Shown: positions 1-6,608 of the stretch, piece after piece
How positions within the stretch are numbered: position 1 is the stretch's first letter
Layout of the letters: each line of letters starts with the position of its first letter
NCBI GenBank assembly: GCA_945878965.1
Contig: CAMCUJ010000076.1
Location: forward strand, 1 to 7,043
DNA length: 7,043 nucleotides
Reading direction: 5' to 3'
Source of the DNA: an uncultured Clostridia bacterium
GTDB lineage: Bacteria; Bacillota; Clostridia; Monoglobales; Monoglobaceae
Program-made: the position numbers and the translations under genes
The notes under the pieces: model-generated
Databases searched by the model: none
What the model was told of the DNA's origin: nothing
Seen by the model: only the letters and a program-made list of their open reading frames with translations

Positions 1-632
1 TTATCACAAAGCTCAAGGATTTTCTTATTTCCGCTTAAGGCAAGCTCCTTTGTCATTTCAACAAGGGCAGAGGCTGAAGCATAAGCCTCAAAACAGCCGC
101 ATCTTCCGCAGTTGCATTTTTTACCGTCCATTTTTATTACCATATGACCAAGCTCGCCTGCAATATGATTAAAACCGCTGTAAATAAGGTTATCAAAAAT
201 TATCCCCGCACCTATACCTGTTCCGAGAGTAAGCGTTATTGAAGATTTAGCATTCTTTGTAGCACCGCTTATACATTCGCCGAGAGCCGCACATGATGCG
301 TCATTTCCTATAAATATTTGTGTGTCAAAATATTTATTTAGTTCCTTTGAAAGATTGAAATTTTCAAAGCCGAGATTTGTAGTTGATATAATAACGCCGT
401 TTTCTTTATCACAAGGTCCCGGTATTCCGCAGCCTATCCAGATTATATCCGAAATATCAGTTTCGGTTGCCTTCAAAATATCATTGCATAAATCAACCAT
501 AATCTGTACAAGAGAATTTGCATCCTTAGAATCCGAAATAGGTTTTGATGTTTTGTATAAAAGTGTTCCGTCTTCATTTACAAGTCCTGCTTTTATACTG
601 CTGCCGCCTACATCTATACCGATATATAACAT
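1..632 (-). CDS. ROK-family sugar kinase, probable glucokinase (3' end missing)
   Basis: This is a cytoplasmic ATP-dependent sugar kinase of the ROK family, most likely phosphorylating glucose at C6 to feed glycolysis. The visible 210 residues, of about 310 usual for the family, begin MLYIGIDVGGSSIKAGLV, the N-terminal phosphate-binding motif. GIPGP follows at about 69-73, then GNDASCAALGE (109-119) with the probable catalytic base Asp111, and LGTGIGAGI (136-144). GELGHM (159-164) and CNCGRCGCFE (173-182) supply the expected zinc ligands His163, Cys175 and Cys180 plus Cys173. The start ATG (630-632) is preceded by AAAGGGG on the minus strand (about 642-648). The reading frame is open to the left edge, so the C-terminus lies outside the window; bases 1-2 are a split codon. 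It is divergent from the sulfur and repair genes and no functional link is visible. Glucose is the most likely substrate, but ROK proteins also include fructokinases, N-acetylmannosamine kinases and repressors. No N-terminal helix-turn-helix precedes the kinase motif, which argues against a repressor. Confidence 0.9.
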   Translation of the reverse strand, partial: MLYIGIDVGGSSIKAGLVNEDGTLLYKTSKPISDSKDANSLVQIMVDLCNDILKATETDISDIIWIGCGIPGPCDKENGVIISTTNLGFENFNLSKELNKYFDTQIFIGNDASCAALGECISGATKNAKSSITLTLGTGIGAGIIFDNLIYSGFNHIAGELGHMVIKMDGKKCNCGRCGCFEAYASASALVEMTKELALSGNKKILELCD

Positions 633-677
633 TTTGAACACCCCTTTGGTTAAATTTAAGTAAACATTAATATATAT

Positions 678-707
678 ATTATAATACATTTGATAAAGGA
701 TTGTAAA
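678..707 (-). promoter_or_regulatory. Sigma-A-type promoter for the ROK kinase gene
   Basis: Read on the minus strand there is a -35 box TTTACA (702-707, 5 of 6 to TTGACA), an 18-base spacer and a perfect -10 box TATAAT (678-683). Transcription would start near 671, leaving a leader of about 40 bases before the kinase ATG. Seen by eye only. AT-rich DNA makes chance -10 boxes common, but the pair and its position fit well. Confidence 0.55.
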
Positions 708-889
708 GATTTATTTTAAAATTTCATTTATTTAAACAATATTTTTTAGCAAAATATACGAAATGAAAATATTAGCTATTTTTTATCGGTATTTGTTACA
801 AAATTCGATTTAATTTTTTATTTAAGTAACATAAGTTTGTATATTTACATAATATAATTTAAGAAGAAATTTTAATATTAAAAAAACAG

Positions 890-918
890 TTGAAAAATCA
901 CTTTATTTATAGTACAAT
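890..918 (+). promoter_or_regulatory. Sigma-A-type promoter of the cysteine desulfurase-thiI-cinA unit
   Basis: A -35 box TTGAAA (890-895) and a -10 box TACAAT (913-918) are separated by exactly 17 bases, each 5 of 6 to consensus. Transcription would start near 925, giving an untranslated leader of about 120 bases before the desulfurase ATG at 1046. This is the best plus-strand promoter match in the gap. A TATAAT at 853-858 has no acceptable -35 partner. Confidence 0.6.
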
Positions 919-967
919 AAAATGTATGCTTAAATTATGACAGACATATAAGTTATAAATATATACA

Positions 968-990
968 TTCGGGCTTAAAGTGAGTCCGGA
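968..990 (+). other. Stem-loop in the cysteine desulfurase leader
   Basis: The arms TTCGGGCT (968-975) and AGTCCGGA (983-990) can form an 8-bp RNA stem, including two G-U pairs, around a 7-base loop. It lies in the predicted 5' leader, about 55 bases before the start codon. No T-run follows, so it is not a standard terminator. It could affect mRNA stability or translation. I recognise no riboswitch class in it, and chance formation is possible. Confidence 0.35.
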
Positions 991-1030
991 TATTAATTAT
1001 TAGATTTCAAATGGAAAAAATCGTATGCAG

Positions 1031-1038
1031 AAAGGAGG
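1031..1038 (+). promoter_or_regulatory. Ribosome binding site fixing the desulfurase start
   Basis: AAAGGAGG is a near-perfect Shine-Dalgarno sequence placed 7 bases before the ATG at 1046. It lies inside the reading frame that would begin at the in-frame ATG at 1025, so the upstream ATG is very unlikely to be the real start. Confidence 0.85.
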
Positions 1039-1045
1039 AAAAATA

Positions 1046-2191
1046 ATGGAGGTTTATTTAGATAACAGTGCAACTACAAGACCGTATGAAGAAAGCGTAA
1101 AATATATGAGTGATATAATGCTTAATGAATACGGAAATCCGTCCTCTCTTCACCGCAGAGGAATAGAAGCCGAAAAGCTTATAAAAAGAGCAAAGGAGAG
1201 TATAGCCGCAACCATAAAGGCAAAGTCAAGTGAAATATTTTTCACATCGGGCGGAACAGAATCGGATAATCTTGCTGTAATGGGTGTATGCGGAGCAAGC
1301 CGAGGAAAGCATATTATAAGTACTAAAATTGAACATCCGGCAATGCTAAATACGCTTGAACATCTTCATTCTATGGGATATAAGGTTGATTTGCTGCCTG
1401 TTGATAAAAATGGAAGGGTATCTTTAAGCGCCCTTGAAAGGCTTATGAGAAAAGATACTGTTTTAGTAAGTATTATGCATGTTAATAATGAAATAGGTAC
1501 AATTGAGCCTGTTGAGGAAATAGGAAGAATTATAAAACAGATTAATAAAGCTACGCTTTTCCACGTCGATGCTGTTCAGTCATATTGCAAGGTTCCCTTT
1601 AATGTCAATACTCTTAAAGCGGATTTAATATCGTTTAGCTCTCATAAGATACACGGTCCTAAGGGCGTCGGTGCATTATATGTAAGAACGGGGGCAAGAC
1701 TTGCGCCTATTTTGTTTGGCGGAGGACAGCAAAATAATTTAAGACCCGGTACTGAAAATGTAGCCGGATTTGCGGGTTTTGGAATGTCAGCTGAAATATG
1801 CCACAGAAATATGGCAGAGTCAATTGAAAGAATTTCAACTTTTAAGGAGAGATTAAAAAACGGAATTGCAGCTAATGTTTCTGATATCGTTATAAATACG
1901 CCCGAAAATTCCGCACCGCATATTTTAAATATTTCGTTTGGCGGAATTAAGTCGGAGGTTTTACTGCACTCACTTGAAAGTGAGGAGATTTATGTATCAT
2001 CGGGTTCTGCGTGTTCGAGTCATAAGGGCGGATCAAGCTATGTTCTTACGGCTATCGGAGTTGACAAAAAGCTTATAGACGGAAGTATAAGATTCAGTCT
2101 TTCTGAGTTTACAACAATTGAAGAAATAGATAAAACAATTGAGGCTGTTATAAGAAATGTTGAAAAAATCCGTTTAATTATGAGAAAATAA
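1046..2191 (+). CDS. Cysteine desulfurase, group I IscS/NifS type, thiI-linked
   Basis: A PLP-dependent cytoplasmic enzyme that converts L-cysteine to L-alanine and leaves a persulfide on its active cysteine, supplying sulfur for Fe-S clusters, tRNA thiolation or thiamine. The 381-residue product is close to the family's usual length. It opens with MEVYLDNSATTRP. Visible motifs are GNPSSLHRRG (about 31-40), SGGTESDN (68-75), His97 in EHPAM that stacks on PLP, Asp175 and Gln178 in HVDAVQS, the PLP-binding Lys201 in SSHKIHGPKG, RPGTEN (233-238) and the catalytic Cys323 in SSGSACSS. The SGSAC context marks group I rather than SufS, which has RxGHHCA. thiI follows 111 bases downstream in the same direction, as in the nifZ-thiI pair of Bacillus, so the main partner is probably ThiI. 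No IscU, IscR or TrmU gene is adjacent. Whether it also serves general Fe-S assembly cannot be told from here, so I give no gene symbol; automated tools may call it iscS or nifS. Confidence 0.95.
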   Translation: MEVYLDNSATTRPYEESVKYMSDIMLNEYGNPSSLHRRGIEAEKLIKRAKESIAATIKAKSSEIFFTSGGTESDNLAVMGVCGASRGKHIISTKIEHPAMLNTLEHLHSMGYKVDLLPVDKNGRVSLSALERLMRKDTVLVSIMHVNNEIGTIEPVEEIGRIIKQINKATLFHVDAVQSYCKVPFNVNTLKADLISFSSHKIHGPKGVGALYVRTGARLAPILFGGGQQNNLRPGTENVAGFAGFGMSAEICHRNMAESIERISTFKERLKNGIAANVSDIVINTPENSAPHILNISFGGIKSEVLLHSLESEEIYVSSGSACSSHKGGSSYVLTAIGVDKKLIDGSIRFSLSEFTTIEEIDKTIEAVIRNVEKIRLIMRK

Positions 2192-2228
2192 AAATGATAC
2201 GGTGTGTTAAAATAACTATAGATACCAA

Positions 2229-2250
2229 GGGCGGTTCTTTGCGACCGCCC
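2229..2250 (+). repeat. GC-rich hairpin between the desulfurase gene and thiI
   Basis: GGGCGGT (2229-2235) and ACCGCCC (2244-2250) form a perfect 7-bp stem around an 8-base loop, standing out in AT-rich DNA. The downstream sequence starts GTAAAAAC, with no T-run on either strand, so it is not a classical intrinsic terminator. Likely roles are partial attenuation, an RNA processing or stability element, or a copy of a dispersed palindromic repeat; the sequence alone cannot decide. The strand given is only the direction of the flanking genes. Confidence 0.6.
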
Positions 2251-2302
2251 GTAAAAACATATTTTAATGTTAAATGAATAAAATCAAGGAGAATTACAAA
2301 AG

Positions 2303-3487
2303 ATGGACAAGATAGATTTAATACTTTTAAAATACGGCGAGATAGCTTTAAAGGGGCTTAATAAGCCTTTGTTTGAGAGAAAGCTTGAAAACAATATAAA
2401 GAGCAGACTTGAGAGTCTTGGAAGGTTCAGCGTAAGAAGAGCACAGTCTACGATATATGTAAAGCCTCTTGAAGAGGGAATAGATATGCTTGAGGCTATA
2501 GAAAGGCTTAAGAAAATTTTCGGAATAGTAAATATTTGTCCGGTAAGAAAATGCGAAAAGGATATGGATGCAATTTTAAAAACGGCTGTTGATTGTATAA
2601 ATTCAGAGCCTGTTCCTAAAAAGACATTTAAGGTTGAGGCAAGAAGAGAGGATAAAAAGTTCCCGCTTAATTCACCGCAGCTTTGTGCAAAGCTTGGCGG
2701 ACAAATTCTTGCAAGCATTCCCGATTTAAAGGTAGACGTTCACAATCCCGGAATGACTGTTATGGTTGAAATTCGAGATGAGGCATATGTTTATACTTCA
2801 AAGATAAAGGGAGCGGGAGGTATGCCTATTGGCACAAACGGAAAGGCGAGTATTCTGTTATCCGGCGGAATTGACAGTCCTGTTGCCGGTTATATGATTG
2901 CAAAACGAGGAGTTGAGATTGAGGCGGTACATTTCCACAGTCACCCATATACAAGTGACAGAGCTAAGGAAAAGGTTATTGACCTTGCAAAGATTATGTC
3001 CGAATACTGCGGAAAGATAAAGCTTCACATAGTTCCGTTTACTGATATTCAGCTTGAAATTATTGATAAGTGTCCGAAAAATTTTCTTACAATTATAATG
3101 CGAAGAATAATGATGAGAATTGCGGAGAAAATATCAGTCAGAGAGGGTTCTCAGGCACTTATAACAGGAGAGAGCATAGGTCAGGTTGCAAGCCAGACTA
3201 TGGAGAGTCTTGCGGTTACCAACAGTGCTGTGGATATGCCTGTATTCAGACCGCTTATAGGTATGGATAAAGAAGAAATAGTGGAAATTTCAAAGAAAAT
3301 TGGGGCATTTGAAACATCTATACTTCCGTATGAGGATTGCTGTACCATATTTGTGCCGAAGCATCCGAAAACAAAACCAAATCTAAAGGAAATAGAGGAT
3401 GCTGAAACTGCACTTGTGAATATTGATGAGCTTATAGATAGGGCGATTGAAGACACGGAAGTTCAATGCGTAATGCGTAATTCATAA
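2303..3487 (+). CDS. thiI: tRNA 4-thiouridine synthetase / thiamine sulfurtransferase ThiI
   Basis: ThiI adenylates U8 of tRNA and replaces the oxygen with sulfur to give 4-thiouridine; in many bacteria it also takes part in thiazole sulfur transfer for thiamine. The 394-residue protein has the N-terminal ferredoxin-like region (about 1-60), a THUMP RNA-binding domain (about 60-165) and a PP-loop ATPase domain with SGGIDSPVAG at 187-196. GESIGQVASQT (289-299) and PYEDCCTIFVP (342-351), with Cys346 and Cys347, are conserved family segments. The C-terminal rhodanese domain of the E. coli enzyme is absent, as is usual in Firmicutes, so persulfide is expected directly from the neighbouring desulfurase. 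The ATG has AAGGAG 11 bases upstream (2286-2291). Oddly, the last seven residues, QCVMRNS, and the stop are encoded within a heptanucleotide repeat, so the native C-terminus may have been replaced or extended. cinA follows after 57 bases. Confidence 0.96.
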   Translation: MDKIDLILLKYGEIALKGLNKPLFERKLENNIKSRLESLGRFSVRRAQSTIYVKPLEEGIDMLEAIERLKKIFGIVNICPVRKCEKDMDAILKTAVDCINSEPVPKKTFKVEARREDKKFPLNSPQLCAKLGGQILASIPDLKVDVHNPGMTVMVEIRDEAYVYTSKIKGAGGMPIGTNGKASILLSGGIDSPVAGYMIAKRGVEIEAVHFHSHPYTSDRAKEKVIDLAKIMSEYCGKIKLHIVPFTDIQLEIIDKCPKNFLTIIMRRIMMRIAEKISVREGSQALITGESIGQVASQTMESLAVTNSAVDMPVFRPLIGMDKEEIVEISKKIGAFETSILPYEDCCTIFVPKHPKTKPNLKEIEDAETALVNIDELIDRAIEDTEVQCVMRNS

Positions 3488-3498
3488 TTCATAATTCA
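3464..3498 (+). repeat. Heptanucleotide tandem repeat overlapping the thiI stop codon
   Basis: Five consecutive 7-base units are visible: CAATGCG, TAATGCG, then TAATTCA three times. The array begins exactly at codon 388 of thiI and provides its last seven codons and TAA stop (3485-3487), with two further units after it. A GC-rich hairpin follows two bases later (3501-3519). Heptamer arrays of this style (STRR elements) are known from cyanobacteria and similar runs occur in other genomes; membership in such a family is my inference. Confidence 0.75.
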
Positions 3499-3500
3499 TT

Positions 3501-3519
3501 AGCCGGCTTGTTGCCGGCT
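3501..3519 (+). repeat. GC-rich hairpin between thiI and cinA
   Basis: AGCCGGC (3501-3507) and GCCGGCT (3513-3519) form a perfect 7-bp stem with a 5-base loop TTGTT. Only a short TTTAG follows, too weak for a confident intrinsic terminator, and the cinA ribosome binding site begins 12 bases after the stem. It may reduce read-through or protect the thiI mRNA end, or be part of one repeat element together with the adjoining heptamer array. Confidence 0.55.
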
Positions 3520-3530
3520 TTAGTAAAAAT

Positions 3531-3536
3531 GAGGAG
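3531..3536 (+). promoter_or_regulatory. Ribosome binding site fixing the cinA start
   Basis: GAGGAG lies 8 bases before the GTG at 3545. A second in-frame GTG at 3536 overlaps this site and has no suitable ribosome binding site of its own, so initiation at 3545 is preferred. Confidence 0.7.
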
Positions 3537-3544
3537 TGAGTAAA

Positions 3545-4807
3545 GTGAATTTTGAAATAATAGCAGTAGGAACAGAGCTTTTACTTGGTCAGATTGTAAA
3601 TACCAATGCGGTATATCTCAGCCAAAGGCTAAGTGAGCTTGGGTTCAATGTCTATTTTCAGACGGTGGTCGGCGATAATCCCGACAGATTAAAAGAGGCT
3701 CTAAGGATTGCATCGGAACGTGCGGATGCTGTAATTACAACAGGCGGACTCGGCCCTACAAACGATGATTTAACTAAAGAAACTGTAGCTGAGTTCTGCG
3801 GTCTTGAATGTGTCCTTTGCGAGGAGAGCTTAGAGCGAATTAAAAAACGATTTAATAAGCAGGGTTCATATATGTCTGAAAATAACATAAAACAGGCGTA
3901 TATGCCCGAGGGTTCAATAATACTTCAGAATAATCACGGTACGGCTTCGGGTGCGGTAGTTGAACACAACGATAAAATTTTTATAGTTCTTCCCGGACCT
4001 CCTTCCGAAATGAAGGCTATGTTTGAAGAAAGCGTAATGCCGTACCTTAAAACCAAAACGGACGGAGTTATACATTCCGTAACGCTCCGTGAATTCGGTA
4101 TAGGTGAGTCACAGGCGGAAGAAAAGCTAAAGGAGCTTATGGAAAATCAATCAAACCCTACAATTGCACCGTATGCAAAAACGGGTGAGGTTACATTCAG
4201 ACTGACCGCAAAGGCTGAAAATGTGGAAAAGGCGAAAGAAATGCTTGTGCCGCTTGAAAAAAAGGTTAGAGAAATACTCGGTGACACAATTTACGGTTAT
4301 GGCGATAACGGTTCACTGCAGAAAACATTATGTGAAATTCTTACCGAAAAGGGTATGAAGCTTGCAACGGCTGAAAGCTGCACGGGTGGACTGCTTGCAA
4401 AAAAGATTACGGAAATTTCGGGTTCGTCTGTATGCTTTGAATGCGGAGCGGTGACATATTCAAATGAACAAAAGATTCGTCTTTTGGGAGTTAAAGAAGA
4501 AACACTTAAAAAATACGGAGCGGTATCTAAGCAGACAGCTCTTGAAATGTGCGAGGGTATTGCAAAATCCGCAAACGCCGATATCGGAATAGGAATTACC
4601 GGAATTGCGGGACCCGGCGGCGGAACCGATGAAAAGCCTGTAGGTCTTGTTTATATCGGAATATACGGTGAAAAGGTTCATAAGGCTTTCAGATTTGTTT
4701 TTTCAGGAGATAGGGATATGGTTCGTGAACGTTCCGCTATGACCGCTCTTGATATGGCGAGAAGATATGCTCTTGGAATTGACTTTGTAGATAATTCACA
4801 AAAATAA
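3545..4807 (+). CDS. cinA: CinA: nucleotide pyrophosphatase / NMN deamidase
   Basis: A two-domain cytoplasmic protein of 420 residues, normal length for full CinA. The N-terminal MoaB/MogA-like domain (COG1058, about 1-170) begins MNFEIIAVGTELLLG and carries TTGGLGPTNDD (65-75) and LPGPPSEM (149-156); in characterised homologues it hydrolyses ADP-ribose. The C-terminal PncC domain (about 255-415) has AESCTGGLLA (276-285) with its catalytic serine, and TGIAGPGGGTDEKPVG (352-367); it deamidates NMN to nicotinate mononucleotide. NMN is released by NAD-dependent DNA ligase, so the enzyme fits pyridine nucleotide salvage during DNA repair. The name comes from competence induction in streptococci, where cinA and recA are co-transcribed; nothing here shows competence control. 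The start is GTG with GAGGAG 8 bases upstream, and the residues match the usual CinA N-terminus. recA lies 195 bases downstream. Confidence 0.95.
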   Translation: MNFEIIAVGTELLLGQIVNTNAVYLSQRLSELGFNVYFQTVVGDNPDRLKEALRIASERADAVITTGGLGPTNDDLTKETVAEFCGLECVLCEESLERIKKRFNKQGSYMSENNIKQAYMPEGSIILQNNHGTASGAVVEHNDKIFIVLPGPPSEMKAMFEESVMPYLKTKTDGVIHSVTLREFGIGESQAEEKLKELMENQSNPTIAPYAKTGEVTFRLTAKAENVEKAKEMLVPLEKKVREILGDTIYGYGDNGSLQKTLCEILTEKGMKLATAESCTGGLLAKKITEISGSSVCFECGAVTYSNEQKIRLLGVKEETLKKYGAVSKQTALEMCEGIAKSANADIGIGITGIAGPGGGTDEKPVGLVYIGIYGEKVHKAFRFVFSGDRDMVRERSAMTALDMARRYALGIDFVDNSQK

Positions 4808-4871
4808 TCATAATTTAAGGTGAAATGTAACTAATTATTATGGAATTATTTTGAAATTTAAAAAATAATAC

Positions 4872-4903
4872 TTGACTATACAGAAGAATTATTATAATAT
4901 AAT
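4872..4903 (+). promoter_or_regulatory. Probable recA promoter region
   Basis: TTGACT (4872-4877, 5 of 6 to the -35 consensus) is followed by two overlapping perfect TATAAT hexamers at 4893-4898 (15-base spacer) and 4898-4903 (20-base spacer). Neither spacing is the ideal 17; the 17-base register reads TAATAT (4895-4900). A start near 4905-4910 would give a leader of about 95 bases. The position, about 100 bases before recA in a 195-base gap, supports a separate recA promoter. No GAAC-N4-GTTC SOS operator overlaps it. Confidence 0.55.
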
Positions 4904-4934
4904 AGTTATAAGATTAATATTGATATTAGAATTA

Positions 4935-4960
4935 TTTAAGCCAAAGCAAGAGGGCTTAGA
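4935..4960 (+). other. Inverted repeat in the recA leader
   Basis: TTTAAGCC (4935-4942) and GGCTTAGA (4953-4960) can pair over 8 bp, including one G-U pair, around a 10-base purine-rich loop. It lies between the predicted recA promoter and the recA ribosome binding site, so it would be in the mRNA leader. It could be an RNA structure or a protein-binding site. No T-run follows. Confidence 0.35.
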
Positions 4961-5002
4961 GAGAAATAGATATAGAACGGTTGATGAAAGGAAGGCAGAA
5001 AA

Positions 5003-6067
5003 ATGCAAAGCGAAAAGCAAAAAGCACTTGAAAGTGTGTTCAGTCAGATAGAGAAACAATACGGAGCAGGCTCTGTAATGCGTCTTGGAGATAAGGCGGC
5101 AGTAGAAATCGACGCTATACCTACAGGCTCGCTTGCGCTTGATATAGCGCTTGGAATAGGTGGAGTTCCGAGAGGAAGAATAATAGAGATATACGGTCCC
5201 GAATCTTCGGGTAAGACAACTGTTGCGCTTCATATAGCAGCAGAGGCACAAAAGCTTGGCGGAGAGGCTGCATTCGTTGATGCGGAGCATGCACTTGACC
5301 CGATTTACGCCGCAAATCTTGGCGTTGATACGGCTAACCTTATAGTTTCCCAGCCTGATACGGGTGAACAGGCTCTTGAAATCACAGAACAGCTTATACG
5401 TTCGGGTGCGATTGATGTAATAGTTGTAGACTCTGTTGCAGCCCTTGTCCCAAAACAGGAAATTGAGGGACTTATGGGAGACTCCCACGTGGGACTTCAG
5501 GCAAGACTTATGTCACAGGCACTAAGAAAGCTGACAGCGGTTATAAGTAAGTCAAATACCGTTGTAATCTTTATTAATCAGCTTCGTGAAAAGGTAGGAG
5601 TTATGTTCGGAAATCCGGAGACAACTCCCGGTGGACGAGCACTTAAATATTATTCGTCCGTAAGAATGGATGTCCGTAGAATTGAAACTCTTAAGGGCGA
5701 CGGCGAGATGATTGGTAACCGTACTAAGGTTAAGGTTATTAAAAACAAGGTCGCACCTCCTTTTAAAGAGGCTGAATTTGATATTATTTACGGACAGGGA
5801 ATTTCAAAGGAAGGTAATATTCTTGACGTTGCTGTTGACCTTGATATCGTTCAGAAATCAGGTTCTTGGTTCTCATATAATGATATAAAGCTTGGTCAGG
5901 GTCGTGAAACCGTTAAGAATATGTTTAAGGATAATCCGGAGCTTTGCCGAGAGATTGAGCTTAAAATCCGTGAGTCGATAAATCTTCCCGTACCTAAGGG
6001 TAATGATGAAAACGAAGAACTTCAGACTGACTTTATTCCGGTTCCAAAGCCGACAAAAAAGAAATAA
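5003..6067 (+). CDS. recA: Recombinase RecA
   Basis: RecA forms ATP-dependent filaments on single-stranded DNA, drives homologous pairing and strand exchange, and stimulates LexA self-cleavage. The 354-residue protein is of typical length. It shows the short N-terminal helix region (about 1-30), Walker A GPESSGKT (65-72), the catalytic Glu95 in DAEHALDP, Walker B VVDSV (141-145), the DNA-binding L1 region around [11 protein letters not shown] (155-165), Gln193 in [10 protein letters not shown] and the L2 segment to about 212, then the C-terminal domain (about 268-328) and a mixed acidic/basic tail ending KPTKKK. No intein or frameshift is present. ATG at 5003 has AAAGGAAGG (4987-4995) before it. 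recX follows after 24 bases, so the two are almost certainly co-transcribed. A promoter-like region lies upstream but no SOS box is recognisable. Confidence 0.99.
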   Translation: MQSEKQKALESVFSQIEKQYGAGSVMRLGDKAAVEIDAIPTGSLALDIALGIGGVPRGRIIEIYGPESSGKTTVALHIAAEAQKLGGEAAFVDAEHALDPIYAANLGVDTANLIVSQPDTGEQALEITEQLIRSGAIDVIVVDSVAALVPKQEIEGLMGDSHVGLQARLMSQALRKLTAVISKSNTVVIFINQLREKVGVMFGNPETTPGGRALKYYSSVRMDVRRIETLKGDGEMIGNRTKVKVIKNKVAPPFKEAEFDIIYGQGISKEGNILDVAVDLDIVQKSGSWFSYNDIKLGQGRETVKNMFKDNPELCREIELKIRESINLPVPKGNDENEELQTDFIPVPKPTKKK

Positions 6068-6091
6068 CATATAAATGGATTTGGTTAGATT

Positions 6092-6562
6092 ATGGATGAT
6101 ATTATAAAAGCTAAACGCTATGCAATAAATTTATTGTCACGAAAGATGTATACCGAATCTGAAATGCTTGACAGACTTCAAAGAAAAGGCTTTGATAAAG
6201 AAGTTTCGGATAGTGTGGTTTTGGAGTTTACGGAGCTTGGATACATAGATGATTTTGAATATGCAAGGCTGTATTTTGCGGATAATGTAAATATAAATTC
6301 AAAGGGAGTTTACAGAATTTCGATGGAACTCTTGAGAAAAGGTATTTCGAGGGATATAATCGAAAGTGTTTCAAGCGAAATTGAGGATGACGTTTATTCA
6401 AAGCTTAAGGAATATGTTTATCTTAAAATTCAGAGAAAAATGCCAAGTGACTTTAAGGAAGAAGAAAAGCTTAAGGCACATTTATTGCGCAGAGGTTATT
6501 CAATTTCGGACGTAAACAGCGTTTTAAATGAAATTAAAGAGGAAATGCAGACAGAGGATTGA
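6092..6562 (+). CDS. recX: Recombination regulator RecX
   Basis: RecX binds in the groove of RecA filaments and usually inhibits or reshapes them. The 156-residue, lysine- and glutamate-rich protein matches the family in length and has its repeated three-helix pattern: LLSRKMYTESEMLDRLQRKG (14-33), then LGYIDDFEYARLYFADN (49-65), MELLRKGIS (78-86), and a last repeat HLLRRGYSISDVNSVL (130-145). An in-frame TAG at 6086-6088 lies just before the ATG, so 6092 is the most upstream possible start. The ribosome binding site is weak: only TGGA at 6076-6079 and TTGG at 6081-6084 resemble one. Translation may therefore depend on ribosomes finishing recA 24 bases upstream, which would keep RecX low relative to RecA; that is inference. 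rimO begins 60 bases downstream. Confidence 0.93.
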   Translation: MDDIIKAKRYAINLLSRKMYTESEMLDRLQRKGFDKEVSDSVVLEFTELGYIDDFEYARLYFADNVNINSKGVYRISMELLRKGISRDIIESVSSEIEDDVYSKLKEYVYLKIQRKMPSDFKEEEKLKAHLLRRGYSISDVNSVLNEIKEEMQTED

Positions 6563-6608
6563 ATATTGTAATAATAGGATTTGACCGATTTTGACTAAAT
6601 ATTTGGAT

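Larger units (their letters stand above)
633..1045. other. AT-rich divergent intergenic region
   Basis: This 413-base gap separates the minus-strand kinase from the plus-strand operon. It holds the kinase ribosome binding site and promoter (up to about 707), the promoter of the cysteine desulfurase gene (890-918) and a leader hairpin (968-990). The middle part, about 708-885, is very AT-rich with homopolymer runs, and I see no gene, tRNA, riboswitch or convincing operator in it. A small ATG at 1025 in this gap is in frame with the desulfurase but is judged not to be the start. Confidence 0.7.

Noticed and set aside
322..663. Plus-strand open frame of 113 codons
   Set aside because: It lies almost wholly antisense to the well-supported ROK kinase gene and its product has no recognisable features.
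722..768. Inverted repeat TTTCATTT / AAATGAAA with a 31-base spacer
   Set aside because: Eight-base arms of nearly pure A/T in a very AT-rich gap are expected by chance, and the long spacer makes a hairpin weak.
1025..1045. In-frame ATG at 1025 as the start of the cysteine desulfurase
   Set aside because: The strong ribosome binding site AAAGGAGG (1031-1038) would lie inside the coding sequence, and the extra residues MQKGGKI are its translation. The ATG at 1046 matches the family N-terminus.
3536..3544. In-frame GTG at 3536 as the start of cinA
   Set aside because: It overlaps the GAGGAG ribosome binding site that serves the GTG at 3545, and the residues from 3545 match the usual CinA beginning.
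4845..4869. ATTATTTT / AAAATAAT inverted repeat after cinA as a terminator
   Set aside because: The stem is pure A-T and no T-run follows it, so it would be too unstable to terminate transcription.
4892..5488. Minus-strand open frame of 198 codons
   Set aside because: It is antisense to the recA promoter and the first half of recA. The serine-, tyrosine- and cysteine-rich product looks like a shadow of recA codon use, with no convincing ribosome binding site.
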